A program made the position numbers and the translations under genes. DNA of 64,000 nucleotides from Panagrolaimus kolymaensis. Lineage: Eukaryota > Nematoda > Chromadorea > Rhabditida > Panagrolaimidae. Below the pieces are notes generated by a model, which was given only the letters and a program-made list of their open reading frames with translations, was not told where the DNA came from and searched no databases. Below, one piece after another: positions 1 to 14,500 of this stretch. Location of the stretch: contig JAJQJQ010000048.1 in the NCBI GenBank assembly GCA_028622995.1, forward strand, positions 124,001-188,000, in the 5' to 3' direction. Positions within the stretch are counted from its first letter, which is position 1; each line of letters begins with the position of its first letter.

Positions 1-671
1 AAACATACTTTGTCGAAGATGAATAAACAAACGAAGTGAAGATGAGAAGAACAATTGTAGCGATCACAATCAACGATGAAAGCGAAATGAGAATGAATGA
101 ACTTTTATTGACATTTTAAGAGTATCATCAAAAAACGAGGCATCGATAAATTTCATGCAAATTTTGAAACCATTCGATCATCGTTCCATTTTTCTGATTG
201 AACCAAGAAGTTTGAAACCATGTTTAACAGCTATCATTGAACAGCTTTAAAACAAAAAAGATGCCCTGAAAATATCAAAAAATGAAACAATAATGGAAAA
301 AGTAACAATCGAAAATAATATCACGCAAAGGCAAAAAAGAGATGAAAAAAAGCATAGTCTAAAGTGTTGCAAACCAAAATAACTTGTTTTACATCGATTA
401 AAAAGCTCTCGAAAGTTACTAAACATATTTCTAATTTATCTGTATTTTATTCGATGACTTTGTATTTGCTTTTTTCTTTTTTTTTTGAATCAAACTTCAA
501 AGTTTTTTGATTAGCAAAAATTTGATCAAACAACTTTCCAACTCTTTTGGCATTTTGAGACCAATAATCCTTGGGCAGCATCCTTCTAAATTTTTTGTTT
601 GGATCATTTTTTCAACCTATTTCAAACATTTGCAATTTTTTTCTCCAACCTTTCTTCGGCTTTTAATAATA
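1..671. other. 5' flank of UTP18, no gene seen
   Basis: AT-rich sequence with no coding exon I can support. A T-run at about 475-485 precedes the gene. It presumably contains the UTP18 promoter, but I see no recognisable motif. Confidence 0.5.
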
Positions 672-2595
672 ATGGTTAATACTCGAGGAAAAAAGCGTTT
701 AGTGGATTATGAACGTGAAGAAGAGCTCACTAAGAGACTTTTCACCACCAATGATATCGCTAAATCATTTCAAAATGATGAATCTTCGAGCGATGATGAA
801 AGTGAAGAAGATGTGAAACCTGAAATTACCAATCAACAATCTTCAACTCAAGTAAATTTCAAACAAGTTTTTATCGCCTTTTGAATATATTTGTAATTTT
901 TAGAAACAATCAACTGCAGTATGGCATGATGATGATGATGATATCGAAGATGCTTCAAGACGATCAAAACAGCCATTTATTTCATCTTCAAAAGCTAAAT
1001 GGGCTAAAGGAACTAAAGGTTATTAAACTTTTACTTTTTCATCGACAAACTTAATGCTCAATATTTATAGACAAAGAACCTGAATCACATGATGATGAAG
1101 ATGCTATGGGTGCTTTACATGCTCTTACACGAACAACTGGAAAGATTACTTCCACCTCGAAACAGTTGACACGAAATTACGTCAAATGTGATAAAACAAG
1201 AGATATTACGCTGGGTCATAATGGAAATGTAAGCTTGAAAAACGTGGAAGATATTGGAATTTTGTTATATTTGGTTTTTAGGGTCCAATTGTTAAACTTG
1301 CTTTTCATCCAACTCGTCCGGTTTTAATGACATGCGGACAACGTTCCACTAAAATTGCTTTGTTTGAAGTATCGTTTTCTTTCCATACTTTATTCGAAAT
1401 TCATTTGCTTGTTTTTTAGGTTTGTAATAGTATGGAAGATGTTACACTGAAAAAATCAAACCATTTTCTTCAAGATGTTAGCTTTCCTGACTTTGAAGTA
1501 TGCTCAGTTGATTTTTGGAATCATGGTCAATCTGTTTTTGTTGCATCTGTGAAAAGAGTAAGAATTTGGAAGAAGCTTTTTATGTCATTACAGAATGTGT
1601 TTTTAGCCTTACTTTTACTCGTACGACTTGGCTGATGGAAAAATTAATCAAATAGCGAGACCAAGATGTATGTTTCTACCTTTGTTTTTGGTTTTTTGGT
1701 AATGAGTTTGATGTTTCAGGGATGCCACAATACAACTATGGAAAGTTTGCGATCTCCCATGATGGAAGTTTGATAGCTTTTTTAACTTCAGGAGCTGATG
1801 TATTCGTGTGTGAACTTAAGGTATGGTGTTTACCTCTCTCTGTTTTTGCATCTATTCACAATGTTCTTTCTTCCAGACTATGGCTCATATTCAAACATTT
1901 GCTGCATCATCAAAAGTCGTGGATGTTAAATTCGCTCCTGGTGATAAGATGACATTATTTGGTTTCTCTCAAAATGGTTCTGTATACATTTGGGATTTGT
2001 ATTCACCTCATAAGCAGACATACTTTTTTGATGATGGTTGTGTTGGACCTCGAACTTTAGCTGTTTCAAAGAATGGTCAATTTATTGCAACTGGAACTGA
2101 TACAGCTATTGTGAATGTGTATGATCGAGCTGTGATTGAAGAATTAGAAAATGGAAAAGTTGCAAAACCTCTTTGGACAGCATCAAATTTAACAACAAAA
2201 GTGTCTCAAATGTCATTCAACCATGATTCTCAACTTTTGGCCTTTCTTTCACCGGTTAAGGTTAGTTCCTTTTGTAGCCGTTTCATAAAGGTTTCTGCAA
2301 TGGTATTCTGGATGATGACAATCGGAAATGATTGACCACCATATGTTTGATAAACGTCCAAGGCCATTTTTTGTTCATTCACTGCTTACCTTATGTTGTT
2401 TTTCAGAGAATGTCATATCGTCTTCTCCATATGCAAAGTGGAACTGTATACAAGAATTTTCCACCGAAGCCAGAAGGTCTTGAACGTGAATTGGTTTCAT
2501 CCGTTGATTTCTCTCCACATAGTGGCTATGTTGCTTTTGGAACAATGTCTGGCCACTGCCGATTATATCGCCTTCATGCCTTTTCCGAATATTGA
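672..2595 (+). CDS. utp-18: UTP18 homologue, WD40 protein of the small-subunit processome
   Basis: Nine exons fit one frame: 672-851, 904-1018, 1071-1228, 1282-1368, 1420-1557, 1607-1667, 1720-1820, 1877-2260, 2407-2595, giving 470 residues. The N-terminus is acidic and serine rich. It is followed by the UTP18 signature around LQDVSFPDFEVCSVDF, a YSYDLADGKI strand, and WD40-type repeats such as SVYIWDLYSP, ending in a typical LYRLHAFSEY tail. UTP18 proteins belong to the UTPB module of the nucleolar U3 snoRNP/SSU processome and act in 18S rRNA maturation. I chose the ATG at 672 because the open frame upstream of it lacks family similarity. A polyadenylation signal AATAAA lies near 2690. Length is close to other UTP18 proteins. 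The exon 6/7 junction (split codon giving W) is the least certain. Confidence 0.86.
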
Positions 2596-2695
2596 AATGC
2601 TATAATTTGATTATTTTTTTGTTGATTTTTGTCTTTGTTTGTTTTATTTTCTTTGAATTTGTTTAATATATTTTTATTATGCAAATATTAATAAA

Positions 2696-5600
2696 TTTTA
2701 GCTTGAAATGTGTAAAAGTGTATTCATGATTTGACTCTTTTATTGTTGGAAAAACAAAGTTGAAATCAATCCTTTTTGATGATGATGGTTGGCAGCTATT
2801 TTTTAAAGTTTATTTTGAGTTCGAAGTATTATTAAATCAACCAAAAAGCAATTCATGGTTGCGTTATCTTTTTTATGCAAAGGCCAAAAAACCGGATACT
2901 TTGGAGGTAATTTTTTTTTTACATTGACAGACGCCATTCGAAATGAATGAATGAAAGTGACAACGAACATTCAACTGTTTTTTTACCATGTTTTTTTTTC
3001 ATTCAGTTAAAAATCATATGATTCATCCAAGAATGATGATTGAGTGAATGAATTGTTGTTGTTGGTGTTGCTCAAGTAAGTAATAGTCTCAAATGTTGTT
3101 GATGTCTTTATTATTGCCACAAAAAGAATTTAAAAAATTTGGAATTTTTATGTTTTGAAATTTTTAATCAGCTGATCGTTGTTAATTTGGGTGGAGGTTT
3201 CTCTGATTTTTGTTAGTATGCGTGTATTTAAAGGAGTTTAATAATGAGATGCCTTTATTTATTTTTTTGCATTGGAGGAGTCACACATTTACATTATCTT
3301 GAACCTAGTTACTTACACTTCTCTTTTTTTTTGATTTATTTTTGGTTGGATTAAAATGCTTTTGGACCAATTTAGCTTAGTTTTCATTATGCTTGAAAGG
3401 ATTTTTTAGTTCACAATTTTGCTATCGTTTATCGCTTAAAATAACGGTGGCTGCTCGCTCACTTTGTAATAATACCTTAAACCAAAGTTCAATATTGTCT
3501 AACACTCTTTTTTTGACCAAAAATTGCATCTTTATTATTATTTATTTGTAATTTTTTTGTTTTGCAAATATGTATTTGACTTCGAAGTTTTTTTTGCTAC
3601 CAAAAAATTATGATATTTATCATTTTTTGTGGTCGTCGTCTTTTTTTTAACACTTTTATAATGACTTTTTTCATTTTCATTATTTCTTTTGTTTGCCTTC
3701 AATTTTAACTTTTTTCCTTTTTTCTTTTATTTTTAGGCGTATTCATTCTCCAATTCAAAAAAATTGATCACTTTTCAATAAAACTAAAACTTTGAAACCT
3801 GTTTAAAAATACCCAAGAATGCAATATATTTTTTTTTCACGTGTTTTTCAATAAAAAAAACTTTGGTTATTTTTTCTTTTTTTGCGTGGTTTAAAAAAAG
3901 TTTGAAACTAAAAAAAAATCAACAGCAACGAAGGCTTGAAGTAAAATAGTTTCTTGAAGGACAAAGAAATAAATTTGCTTGCCCTTTATGAGTTAAATTA
4001 AAAATAAAGGTATGAGTGAGGAAGGAGTAAACACACACGTCAAAATTAATGAGTTTACGCTTCGTCAAAAGTTTTTCTATTCTTTTCTGTTGAATTTTGT
4101 ATTTTTTTTTCATTACCTCCTCTTCTAATATTTAATTTCACGAACCAAAAATTAGTCAAACTATTAACTTTAAACGAATCAAGCTTGTTTTTGACAGTAA
4201 TCATAAAACTAAATTTATTTATTTTTTTCGCTTACTATCATTTTGGCTTTCATTCATGATTTTTTTTCGTTTATCATAAAAACTTGGCTTTAATCCAAAA
4301 ACATAATTCTTTATTACCCATTTTCACGATGTTTTTTTCTGCAACAACTACAAATCTCGTTTCAATTTAATAACCAGATTAATAAATGTCATAAAATAAA
4401 TTCTTTTTTTTTCTTTTTTCGTTGCTCTTTTTTTATTATCAAAATTTTTTAAGTCTTTACCGATTTCTTTGATTTCCTTGATTTCTTCTTTTTTTCAAAG
4501 TAAAAATAAAACTTTTTTTGTTTGTTGCTATCTTGTTTTTTTTCTTCTTTATTTCATGGTGGTTCACAGCAGGACGACGGCAGGCAGGATTCTTATTATT
4601 TTTTTCTTCTTCTACGAGAGCAGCAAGTTGGAGAAGTCAATGTCTTTTTGCCTGAGGGGATTATTATTTTTGACTTATCACTTCTTTTTTCTTTTCATGT
4701 TGTAATTTTTTGATGTTACCTAACACCTATCAACAACCAAAATCTTTTTTGTTATTTTGATATATATTTTATTATATAATATTGCGGCTTTTGTTTTTAG
4801 TAATAAAAGTCTGGTTTTGGAGCAATGAGAAGGTGAGAAAAAAAAATGTTACACCAAATTGTTGAACATCTTGGTAAATGGCGAGGTTGAAGGACAGATT
4901 CATTAAAAAATCGAGAATGTGAAAAGTAAAAGTAATTATTTTTTCTTTTGCAAATAAAAATGTTTATTTAATTTGGTGATGTAAGACTTTAGTAAACTTT
5001 CTTTTATCACCAAATGCAAGTAACTAAAATTTAAAATTTATTGTCAAATTTTTATTACTGTTATCGACACTCTAACGATTTTGTTTGTTTTTTATTCATT
5101 AATTTTTTTCGGTTAATTTAACATCAAAATGCGAAGAAGAAGAAAAGGATTTTTTTCTTTATTTCCGTTTAAAGCAAGTTTTTATTTTTTTTTTGTTTCC
5201 ATACCCACTTTTTTATATTTTTCACCTGATGGCGATGATCATCGATATAACCTCGTGGTTTCTGTTCGCTTTAGTTAGTTATTGCGCGCCACAAAGCATT
5301 CCAGCCTTCATTCATTCTTTATTTTTTCGTTATTTTTTGTTGTTTACGTTAAAATTTAAAAGTGCCTTTTTGGGGCAAAAAAGAAAGAAGAGGACAAAGA
5401 AAAAAATGAAAGAGACAACCACTTGAAGACAATTGACTTATGTGAAGAAAAAAAATACTTAGAATGTCTTTTTTCCTTTCAAATAAATACTATAGTACTA
5501 ATTATTTTATCATTTTGTATGATTGTTTTTGTTTTAAGTTTAGTACAGGAAGTTATGTTTTCATATTTGACTTGTTTTGGAAAATTCAATGTTATAGTGA

Positions 5601-6800
5601 CTGAAAAATCAGAAACATGATTTCTTTTGTCCATTAACAGTAGGCTGAAAAATAGTTTCTTGAAATTTTTTTTATGTTTTCCTATTTTTTTCTGGAAGTA
5701 ATGCTTGCTTTTTTTATGATCACGACGAAGCAGCATTAGTATTTTTTCATTATCACTTTTTAAATTATTTTCAAGCTAACTTGGAAAAGAGAGACACTAT
5801 TAAAAAAAATTTTCTTCACAGCTATCGAGTGATTCTCGCATATTTTAGCATTTATCTTTAACTTTTTTTTATTGTTTCTCTCATTCCATTTTGTCGTCGT
5901 TCATCACATGTGCTTTCCATAAAAAAAAATTTTATAATGGGATTACTAAAGCTCATCGACGAAAACTTGAATCACTGCTTTCTTTTTTCTTGCACTTTTT
6001 TTTAAAAATAAGACGTCGACGTTTATTGTTCTAAATTTCAAATTTTTAAATTGATTAGTTTTTATAAATTGAAGAATGGGGAAGTTTTACTTACCACTAA
6101 TTAATTCGATGTCTAAAATAACTTAGATTTAACTTTAAAACTTTGATTTAAAAATTGAGAGTAACTATGATTGAACGATAAATTTCAAATTTTGTTACTA
6201 TCATTTTAGTAATCAGAAAAAAATAAATAAAAAACCCATTTATTTTAGTTACTATTCTCATTATTTGCTTCTTTAATTGTATTGGTTCTAAAATCACTCA
6301 CTTACTTTAAAAAACTAACAACAATTTTTATTTTGTGGTTTTCTTCTTCTTTTTTTGGTGGAACTGATTGAATTTCACATTTTCTCCCTCATTAACTCTC
6401 TCTCATCACTTCACTAATGAGAACAATGGTAAAAAAAACTTTTTCAATTCAAATACATACATTCTTTTATTTATTTTTTTGTGTAATAAAAAAATGTTTG
6501 AACATCTTGTTTTTTTTTTCTTCAAACAAAGCAACTTTATTTTTATTTTCTTCTTTTTTTTCGATTGTATTTTTCACAAAAAATGAATTTGATCTTACCA
6601 TTCTGATAGTAACATTATTCCAACAATGAATTGCAAAATGTAGTTACTTTCAACTGGATTTTCGAGAGTAACAACAAAAGCTTTAAAAAGTGTCTATTTT
6701 TTTTACTCTCTTTTGATAACCATTCGAATATTTCATTTCGCGGCCATTTATAATATTTTCTTTTGTTGCTAATTAGCTTAATCGAGTAAGCCCTTTTTTC
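2696..6800. other. 4.1-kb AT-rich intergenic stretch without recognisable gene
   Basis: Open frames here are short, rich in F, K, N and I, and lack splice-linked continuation or family similarity. The stretch is full of T and A homopolymers. It may hold distal regulatory sequence or 5' UTR of the gene starting near 6.8 kb. I see no RNA gene or repeat unit in it. Confidence 0.5.
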
Positions 6801-6802
6801 AG
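6791..6802 (+). promoter_or_regulatory. 3' splice acceptor just before ATG (possible SL trans-splice site)
   Basis: CCCTTTTTTCAG matches the worm 3' splice consensus and lies 23 nt before the first ATG of the tetraspan gene. No coding exon upstream splices to it, so it is either a spliced-leader acceptor or the end of a 5' UTR intron. Confidence 0.45.
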
Positions 6803-6825
6803 TGGTAAAAAAAAGCGAAAATAAT

Positions 6826-7762
6826 ATGACAAAAACAGAAAGACAATTTGTGAAAGTCGAAAAAGGTGAAAAAGTTGAAATTGTTGCCATTGAACCCTTC
6901 CAACATAATAGTCCTGAATATAAATGCTGTTGTAATGCCATTCATTTTAAAAAAGGTGCTTTAATTATTGGTATTATTACTATTCTTGTTTGCTTGATCG
7001 CCATCACTTTATCAGCCATTTATAATTATTGGTGGACTATCATCCCAGCCATCATCTTTCTCATCCTTGGAGTTTTTATTCTTTATGCTCATAAATCCGA
7101 AAAACAAAACTTTTATTTGCCTTATTCGATTATTACGGTAAGCCAGTTTTGCTTCGAATTGCTTTATTTCACCAAAAAAAAGTTAGTAATTATAGTAAAA
7201 ACAAAATTTAAAATGCATATTTTTTTAATTTACTTTCGTGAAAATAGTAACGAATTCACTCCAAATATTTAATTTTTTTGATTACTCTGTTTATTTTTTT
7301 GGTTTGGTAGCTTTGGCTTAAAAAGAATGAATGAATTCAAAAATATTATTTTAGGCGATCTTAGTTATCACTGCTTTCCTATTCGTTTTACTTTCCATAT
7401 TCATACTTATAATTACGCCAGAATGGTCGCAAGGATTTGTTCAAAATGTTGAAAGTCGAAGATTTGCTGATGAACAACAAAGAATTGATGGTTGGTTTTT
7501 TAATTAAAAAACATTTAATCTTCATAAATTTTTAGCAACCCGTTTATTCTTTACATTTGCAATAATTGGTTTATTAATTTTTATTATAATATCCACATGG
7601 TTTATTTGGGTGGTTTATAAAGCATTTATGTATATGAGAGATATGCATCTTGCAAGACATCCATATAAATTCCTTTATACTAATGGAATTAAAGATGGCC
7701 TTGAACATACACAAAATAGTGGAATGAGTGGACATACAAATGGACATGTTATTAAATATTGA
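6826..7762 (+). CDS. four-TM membrane protein, LAPTM4-like (nematode family)
   Basis: Exons 6826-7137, 7355-7490 and 7536-7762 join in frame to 224 residues. After a short charged N-terminus comes a PEYKCCCNAIHFKKG segment. Four hydrophobic segments follow: GALIIGIITILVCLIAITLS, then TIIPAIIFLILGVFILYAH, AILVITAFLFVLLSIFILII, and LFFTFAIIGLLIFIIISTWF. A cytosolic-looking tail with MYMRDMHLARHPYKF follows. The Cys-rich motif before TM1 and the tetraspan layout resemble lysosomal LAPTM-type proteins of nematodes, but I infer this from the pattern only. I chose the ATG at 6826 because a strong acceptor (CCCTTTTTTCAG, ending at 6802) lies just upstream, consistent with trans-splicing or a 5' UTR intron. 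Confidence 0.7.
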
Positions 7763-8583
7763 GGCTTTGCTTTGTTGCTATTGCTGTTAAAGAAAAAAAG
7801 AGTGTTGTGAATGAAGAAAAAAAAATTGTAAATAATTATTATATTGTAAAACTTTTAGACTGTTTTTTTTTAATCTGTAAAAGTGCTTTAGAATTTTTAT
7901 GTATGTTTTTTCCGATGATTAAAAAAAAGTTAATTGCTTTTAATTTTTTTATATATATTTCATTTTACTTGTATCCAAAATTCCTGAGAATGGCCATATA
8001 TTGTTGTTTGTTTCCAATTATCTTTTTAAATTGCTGTAAATTACTAAAGAACCTTTCAATGAATATCAATAAATAAAATAAAAATAAAAAACAAATTTGT
8101 TATAACAAAAACGATGATGAAAAGTTAAAGTTTGAAAAGAACAAATGATGAATGAAATTTTTTTAGTTTTTTTGCTGAAATTTCTTGAAATTTCTGCAAC
8201 AAAAGATGATCGAAAGTCGCAATGTTAAAATTCTTCAAATACAAAAATGAGGTAACCCCTTTTTATTCCCAAATTTCAAAATTTACTTTCCATAAATAAA
8301 TACAATACTAATTAATAACAATAAAGCAGCAGCAAAGTAACATAAAATGATAATGAGATACAAGGATGAATAATAACACGCACGTTAACAAATTAATTAA
8401 AGTTTTTTTTGATTTGAGAGTCAAAGAGTAATAGACTCGCTGAATTTGAAAAAGACAAAAACGACAAAATCAAAGATAAAAAAAAGAAAGTAATGTTCCC
8501 GTAAAAAAAAGGAAAAGCAAAATAAAGATTTAAACTTTAAAATAATTTATTCAAAAAAAAGCAAATATTAACTTTTTTGTTTG
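7763..8583. other. convergent intergenic region with polyadenylation signals
   Basis: This lies between the stop of the plus-strand tetraspan gene and the stop of minus-strand RSF1. Clustered AATAAA motifs near 8066-8085 suit the tetraspan gene. A TTTATT near 8545 (AATAAA on the minus strand) suits RSF1. No gene seen. Confidence 0.5.
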
Positions 8584-11500
8584 TTATAAATCAGTATTCA
8601 TTGCTCCTGCAATAGCTTGAGCAAGTCCATCCGAATCAGATGGCTGTTGTTGTTGGGAAGATGTTGAAAGATGAATAGGTTGTAAACCACCTCCATATGG
8701 ATTATTTAAATGTGGCGGAAGGGAAGTTATTGGATGCATTGGTTGAAGAGGTTCAAGCATAGTCAAATTGCTAAAAAAATAAAGTTTTAAAATTCTTTAT
8801 TATAATTATTTTTATTTAACTAACCTTGGTGGAAACCCATGATGTGGCAACATTCCAGGTGGTAAGCTACCATAACTAATATGTTGGGGAGGAGGTTGCA
8901 TAACATATGTTGGCATCATCATAGGTTGTGTAACTGAATGACCATATGAAGACATAGGTGGAGGAGGACCATAAAATCCTGGTGGAGCTCCACCATACAT
9001 TGGATGAGGTTGTGGAGGAAGTGAAAATCTTATTGGATTTTGATGATGTGGAGATGACGATGACATTGGAATTGAATATGGTGATGGTGGTGGAGGAAAA
9101 CCATTATTATTTGAAAATGGAGTTAATGGATGTAAACCTCGAATATTTGGAATTTGTTGTATTCCTCCTGCTGCAGATAAAGATGTAGGTAATTGAGCCA
9201 TTAAATTTCCAGCATGTTGTGGAGATGGGGCTGTTAAAAGTTGTTGCAACTGACGAGGTGGAGTTGGTGCAAGTTTTGGAGTTGATGGTGCGGGAGAAGC
9301 CGTGGCTGTTGCTGCTGCTGTTGCTGAAGGAGTTGAAACTTTTCTAACTGGCGTTGCTTCTCCTTCTTTCTTGGGTTCCACAATTTTTTCATCTTTCTTT
9401 GATTTAGCTGGGGATGTTTCTTTTTTAGTTTTCTTTGCTACCGCTGGTGGCGGAGTAGGAGCTTTACGTTTTTTCGATGGAACTTTAGTTGATGGTGTAT
9501 CTCCTCCATCTTCCTCCTCTTCTTCTTCACCGGTATCAGGAAGATCATCATCTTCTTCACTTTCACCAACTTCTTTTTCATCGTCTACTTCTTCTTCCTC
9601 TTCCTCCTCTTCTTCTTCCTCATCATCTTCCCCGACATCCTCAGGTTTGAATTCATCTTCCTCTAATTTTCGAGTTAAAGCTCCAACAGGTCTAGATTCA
9701 GATTTCTTTTTTGTTGCCGCTCCTTCTCCATCTTCATCCATATCTTCATCATCTGATTCTTTAAGGACTGGGACTGCTTTAGCTGCCGCTTTTCTCATGG
9801 GCCTGCCTCTTGCTGTTTTCTTTTTAGGTCCTGAATCGCTTGATTCTCCTTGATTATCATCAATGTCTTCCTCTTCATCATCTTCAGAATCGCTACCTTT
9901 TTTTACTCGCTTTTTCGATGAAGTTGGTTTAGATGGTGGTGGTTTTTTTTTCTTTCGATATCCATCATCGCTGGATTCTGATTGATATTCGGGTGCATCG
10001 CTTTCCTCTTCATCATCGTCATCAGAATCCAATCCACCGCCTCTTTTCCTTTTACTTCGACCAAATCCACTTCTGCGTGATTTTCCAAATGATTGTCGGC
10101 CTGTTTTCTTTTTACCCGATGGATTATAATCGCTATCTGAGCCTCCATCATTGATGAATTCTTCATCGCTTCGCCTCTTTCCGCCTGCTGCACTTCGTCG
10201 TTGTCTTCGCTCAATATCAGAGGGAACATATTCCTCTTCACTTGGTTCAGCGGCTTCTTCTGCCTCTGCATCTGATGCTCGATATTCATCATCCTCCTCT
10301 GATTCCGTGGCATTATCAATATCCAAATCGGTTAATTTTTTAGTTTTATGTTTTCGTTGCTTTCTATAAATTATTTTCATTTTATAAATCACAAAACTAA
10401 ATCTATTGTGATTTTGATACTCACTTAACGGGTTCATCATTTTCATCTTCAAAATCTTCGCTATCATGGGAACGCTTTCTTTGGGCTTCAGCGATATTTG
10501 CCATATCTTTTCCACGGCCAAGTCCTCCAGTTGGACGGTGATCTAAAAAAATTATTAAAAAGGATATTTTTTAATTTTAAAAATATTTTTCAGCAAAAAA
10601 TCAAAGGTAACTTGAAATGAGGAAAATTCAATGCAACACATGACTAACCTCCCTCTATCTTTTAAAAAAAGCTATTGAAAAGAATATAAAATAAAATAAA
10701 ATTTAGACTAAATGTTCTCAATCGATCGATCAATAAATAACGATTTTATCTCATTAAAAAATCAGTGAAAAAAAGGCAGGAAAAATGAAGTAAAAAACAA
10801 ATGTTTCATTCCTATAGGAAAATGAGAGCAAAGTTCAAGTGGTGAAACTAATGTCAAAAAATGCTTGTTTCTCTTATTTGTTACAACTAAAAGAGCAAAT
10901 GCATTTCTTAATATTTTAAAAATAAAAATAGGAAAGAAAACACCCATAAAAATTTTAAAATTAAAAATTCAATAGTGTCACTAAATATTGGAAGTTGCAT
11001 GTAAAAAAAATTTATAAACAGAAAAGTAAAAATCTCAAAAGCAAGAAATGAGAGAGACGAGTTATAAAAATAATAATTGTTGCTTTACTAAAAAAAATTT
11101 TGCTGTCACTAAAGTTTCTTAGCATTTTTTGGATTAAAAATAGAACCATAAATTATGCGTACTTTCTTACTTCCTTTTATTTTTTTAACTCAAACACGCG
11201 TTGATTAATGGTTTTTGCACAAAAAACATTTTTTTTTGTAGCTTTTTTGCCGCTGTTTCATTTTCATTTTTTTGCAATGCACTTTTACGAGATTTTTATA
11301 AGTGAAAACAACAACCAACAACGCTCATTTTTTAAATGTTTCTAAAGACGATTGACAAACTATGTATGACAAAGCAATAAAAGTTTCGAAATCAAGAGAG
11401 CGCTCAAAATCAAATGTTTCAAAATAAACTATTTTGCTCAACAAAAAAAGAAGTAAAAATATTGAATACTAAAGTCAAAGACTAACAAAACACATACCAT

Positions 11501-14500
11501 TATCATATTTAATTTTAGTTGAAGGTTCATCAATAACGTCCATGGCTTCCTAGAAAAAAATCATGGAGGTATATGGAATGTATTAAAAAAAGACAAAAAC
11601 GAACTTGAAGTTGTTCATCATAAGCAGAAAATTTATAATCCACTTTTTTAGTTGATCTTCGAGTTCGTCCTTCTGCTACAGTAATCACTGGGCCATAATA
11701 TCGCTCTTTTTTAGGATGGGAATGACGCATAACTTTTCTATAAAATTAATTTTAAGATTTATAATAAATAACTTCTCAAACTTGGGAAAGCGACAAAAGT
11801 AAAAAAGCCTAAAAACTAACTTCATTGCTTTCTTTTTAGATTTTCTTTGTCCATCATCTTCACTTTCAGTTGATTCACTTAAACTTTGATATTGGTCTTG
11901 CTTAGATGAAGATGGAATAACATTATTTAAACTAACACCAATATATTCCATTTCTCGTTTAAGTCTATCCGCTGCAGTTTTTTTCCTAAAAAATAAATAA
12001 ATCAACGCCGTAAAAAAATGCAATAATTCCTTCTTCATTTTTTTTCTCCGCAACAAAAACGCCCAAACAAAAAAAATATAACAATCAAAAACATACTTTG
12101 ATTCTTCAGCTTCTTTAATTTTTAATGCATCTTTTAATTCATCTTCAACTTTTATTAAACGATCGACTAACATCGCATGATGACAAGTGGGACAAAACCA
12201 ATCATCATCTGGAACATAATGTAATGAAGGTTTAAGGCAAAATGTATGCCATGCATCATCACACATATCACAAAGTAATAATACATCGGGTTTACTTGAT
12301 TTATGACATTGCATGCATAAAGTTAAAGCTGTAGCTTTACGCTTTTCTTTTATTTCTTCTTGTTGTGGCTCTTCTTCTTCATCAGAAGATTCTTCAAACG
12401 CAATATTGGTGACTTTCTTTTTCTTCTTTTTTGGTTTGGGTGTATCTCTGCCATCGTCGTCATCATTTCCGATTCGAGGAGCACGTCGTTGTTGTTTTTT
12501 AATTCGTTTTTGTTTCTCTTTTTTTCCTGGAAGATTAAATTCTTCATCAGATGCTCCTAAACTTTGATCGGAATCATCTTCATCATCCACTTCATCTCCA
12601 TCATCATCATCCGTTTCTTCTTCAGGGGTTTCTTCCTTTTTCTTTTCTTCAATTACAACAACGGGAGTTGCAACAACAGCAGGAGTTGCTTTTTTATTAT
12701 TGGCCCTCGAAGGAGTAGTAATATTTTTAAGATTTGTTATTGCATTACTTCGAGCTGTACGTCGAGGAAGGATTCGTCGATCTTCCTATAAATAAAAGAA
12801 GTAATTTTTTGTTTGAAAGAATTAAAAAAAATTTAAAATAAAAAATGTTTGGGTCACTCCAGCGAATAGCGTATAATTTATTTAAACCATTATCCGCAGG
12901 ATGGGAACCATATATTTTGATATTCCTAGTAATAGAAACCGACAACCCCTTGAATGGTTTGCCAGTGTTGTTATACAGGAATTTTTTAAAGCTCGAAGCT
13001 CGAACTTTATGCTTTTAGTTCGATAACACAGCTTTTTAACCACTGCGCCACTTTACATTAAAAAAGAGCAATCAAAAAATTGAATGGGACAAAAAATATG
13101 AAACATGGCTCACCAAAAGTTCTGGTGGAATTTCAGGTAATTCTTCTTCTTCTTTGGATACATCTTTATCTTCTGATTTTCTTTTACCAGATTTTGGTGT
13201 AGCTGTTGATGATGTAGCTGCTTGACTTGAAGTTGTTGCAGCAGCATTTGCATTTGTTTTAGCTTCTTTCTTTTGTAATTTTTCATTTTTACGCTAAAAA
13301 AAATAAACTCTCAATTTTTTTATGCCTCTAAGCAACTCTTTTGTTTTACCTTATTTAATTCTGTTCCATCTCTAAATTCATCTTTGAATGTATTTCTTTT
13401 AGCCAAATACGCATAATATTTTTGAGCTACATCAGGTTTTAAAAGTTTCCAAAACCCGGGAGAAAGTTGTGGGGTTTCTTCTTCCTTCTTTTTTGTTCCA
13501 TTTTGTTGAGAAGATGATTTTTTTGAATCCATTGAAACTTCAAGGGCTGCTTGGGATTCTTCATCGCCATCATCATCATTATTTTCATCTTTAGCGCCAA
13601 AATCAGTCCTTTTTAAAGATTCAATAAGTTTTATAATTTCATTATGAGATCTAAAAAAATAGTAGCAAAATTTTATATATTACTAATTTATGGGAATGAA
13701 TTTTATTATTACTTAGCAATTAGCGACCATGTTCCACCACTTTCATCTTCAGGTTCTTCAGTATATAATCGAACATTGAGATCATGATCTCTTTGAAACC
13801 AATATGAAAGGCCATTTCGATCTTTGCCAATGGGAGCAAGTCGAAGTTCGCAAGGGTTATAAGTATTATAAATCTTAAATAATTAAAACTTTCATTATTA
13901 TTTTTAAAAAACATTTATAAAAACGGGCTTACACTTTCTTTAAATTTTAGATTAAAATCAAACTGCCTTCCACAAAGTTGAAATAACATTTCAAGTTTGG
14001 TTGTAAGTGGAACATTGAAATAACCCAGACGTTCGAGAAGAACACTTTCTTCTTCAGCTTTATTAAATACAAGAAATTTGTGTAAAAATGTTTCCCATTT
14101 ATCAAATCTTGCTGCTTTATATCCAATTTTTCTTAATAAAGTTAAATGAAGGTCGATGAGATCGGGATTCACTGAAAAAAAAAAAATATATGAGAAAGGT
14201 TAAAGGCACATATTTCGGGGAAGTGGATGCTAATGAGTTAAAGCAACTTTTTCCATTAAACTTTGAAAGTTAGTTTTTCTTCCAAAGCAACAACAGCAAA
14301 GAAGCATTTTGTAATTCAAACAATAACAAAAATCTTTGACTTTTTTGATTTTAATTTAATAAAAACTTACCTTCATCATTGCTGGATGAAAACATTTTTT
14401 CTAATTTTACAAATGAAATGGGTTTCATATTTAAATAAGCTGCAAAGAAATTAAAGAAGGAACATATTTCAGCGAATAATGGCTCCTTTTCAAGGTCTGA

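Noticed and set aside
6368..6629. Two overlapping plus-strand frames rich in Phe
   Set aside because: They arise from T-homopolymers and have no domain, leader or splice partners.
9302..9853. Plus-strand Ser-rich open frame of 183 codons
   Set aside because: It is the antisense shadow of the acidic Glu/Asp-rich exon of RSF1.
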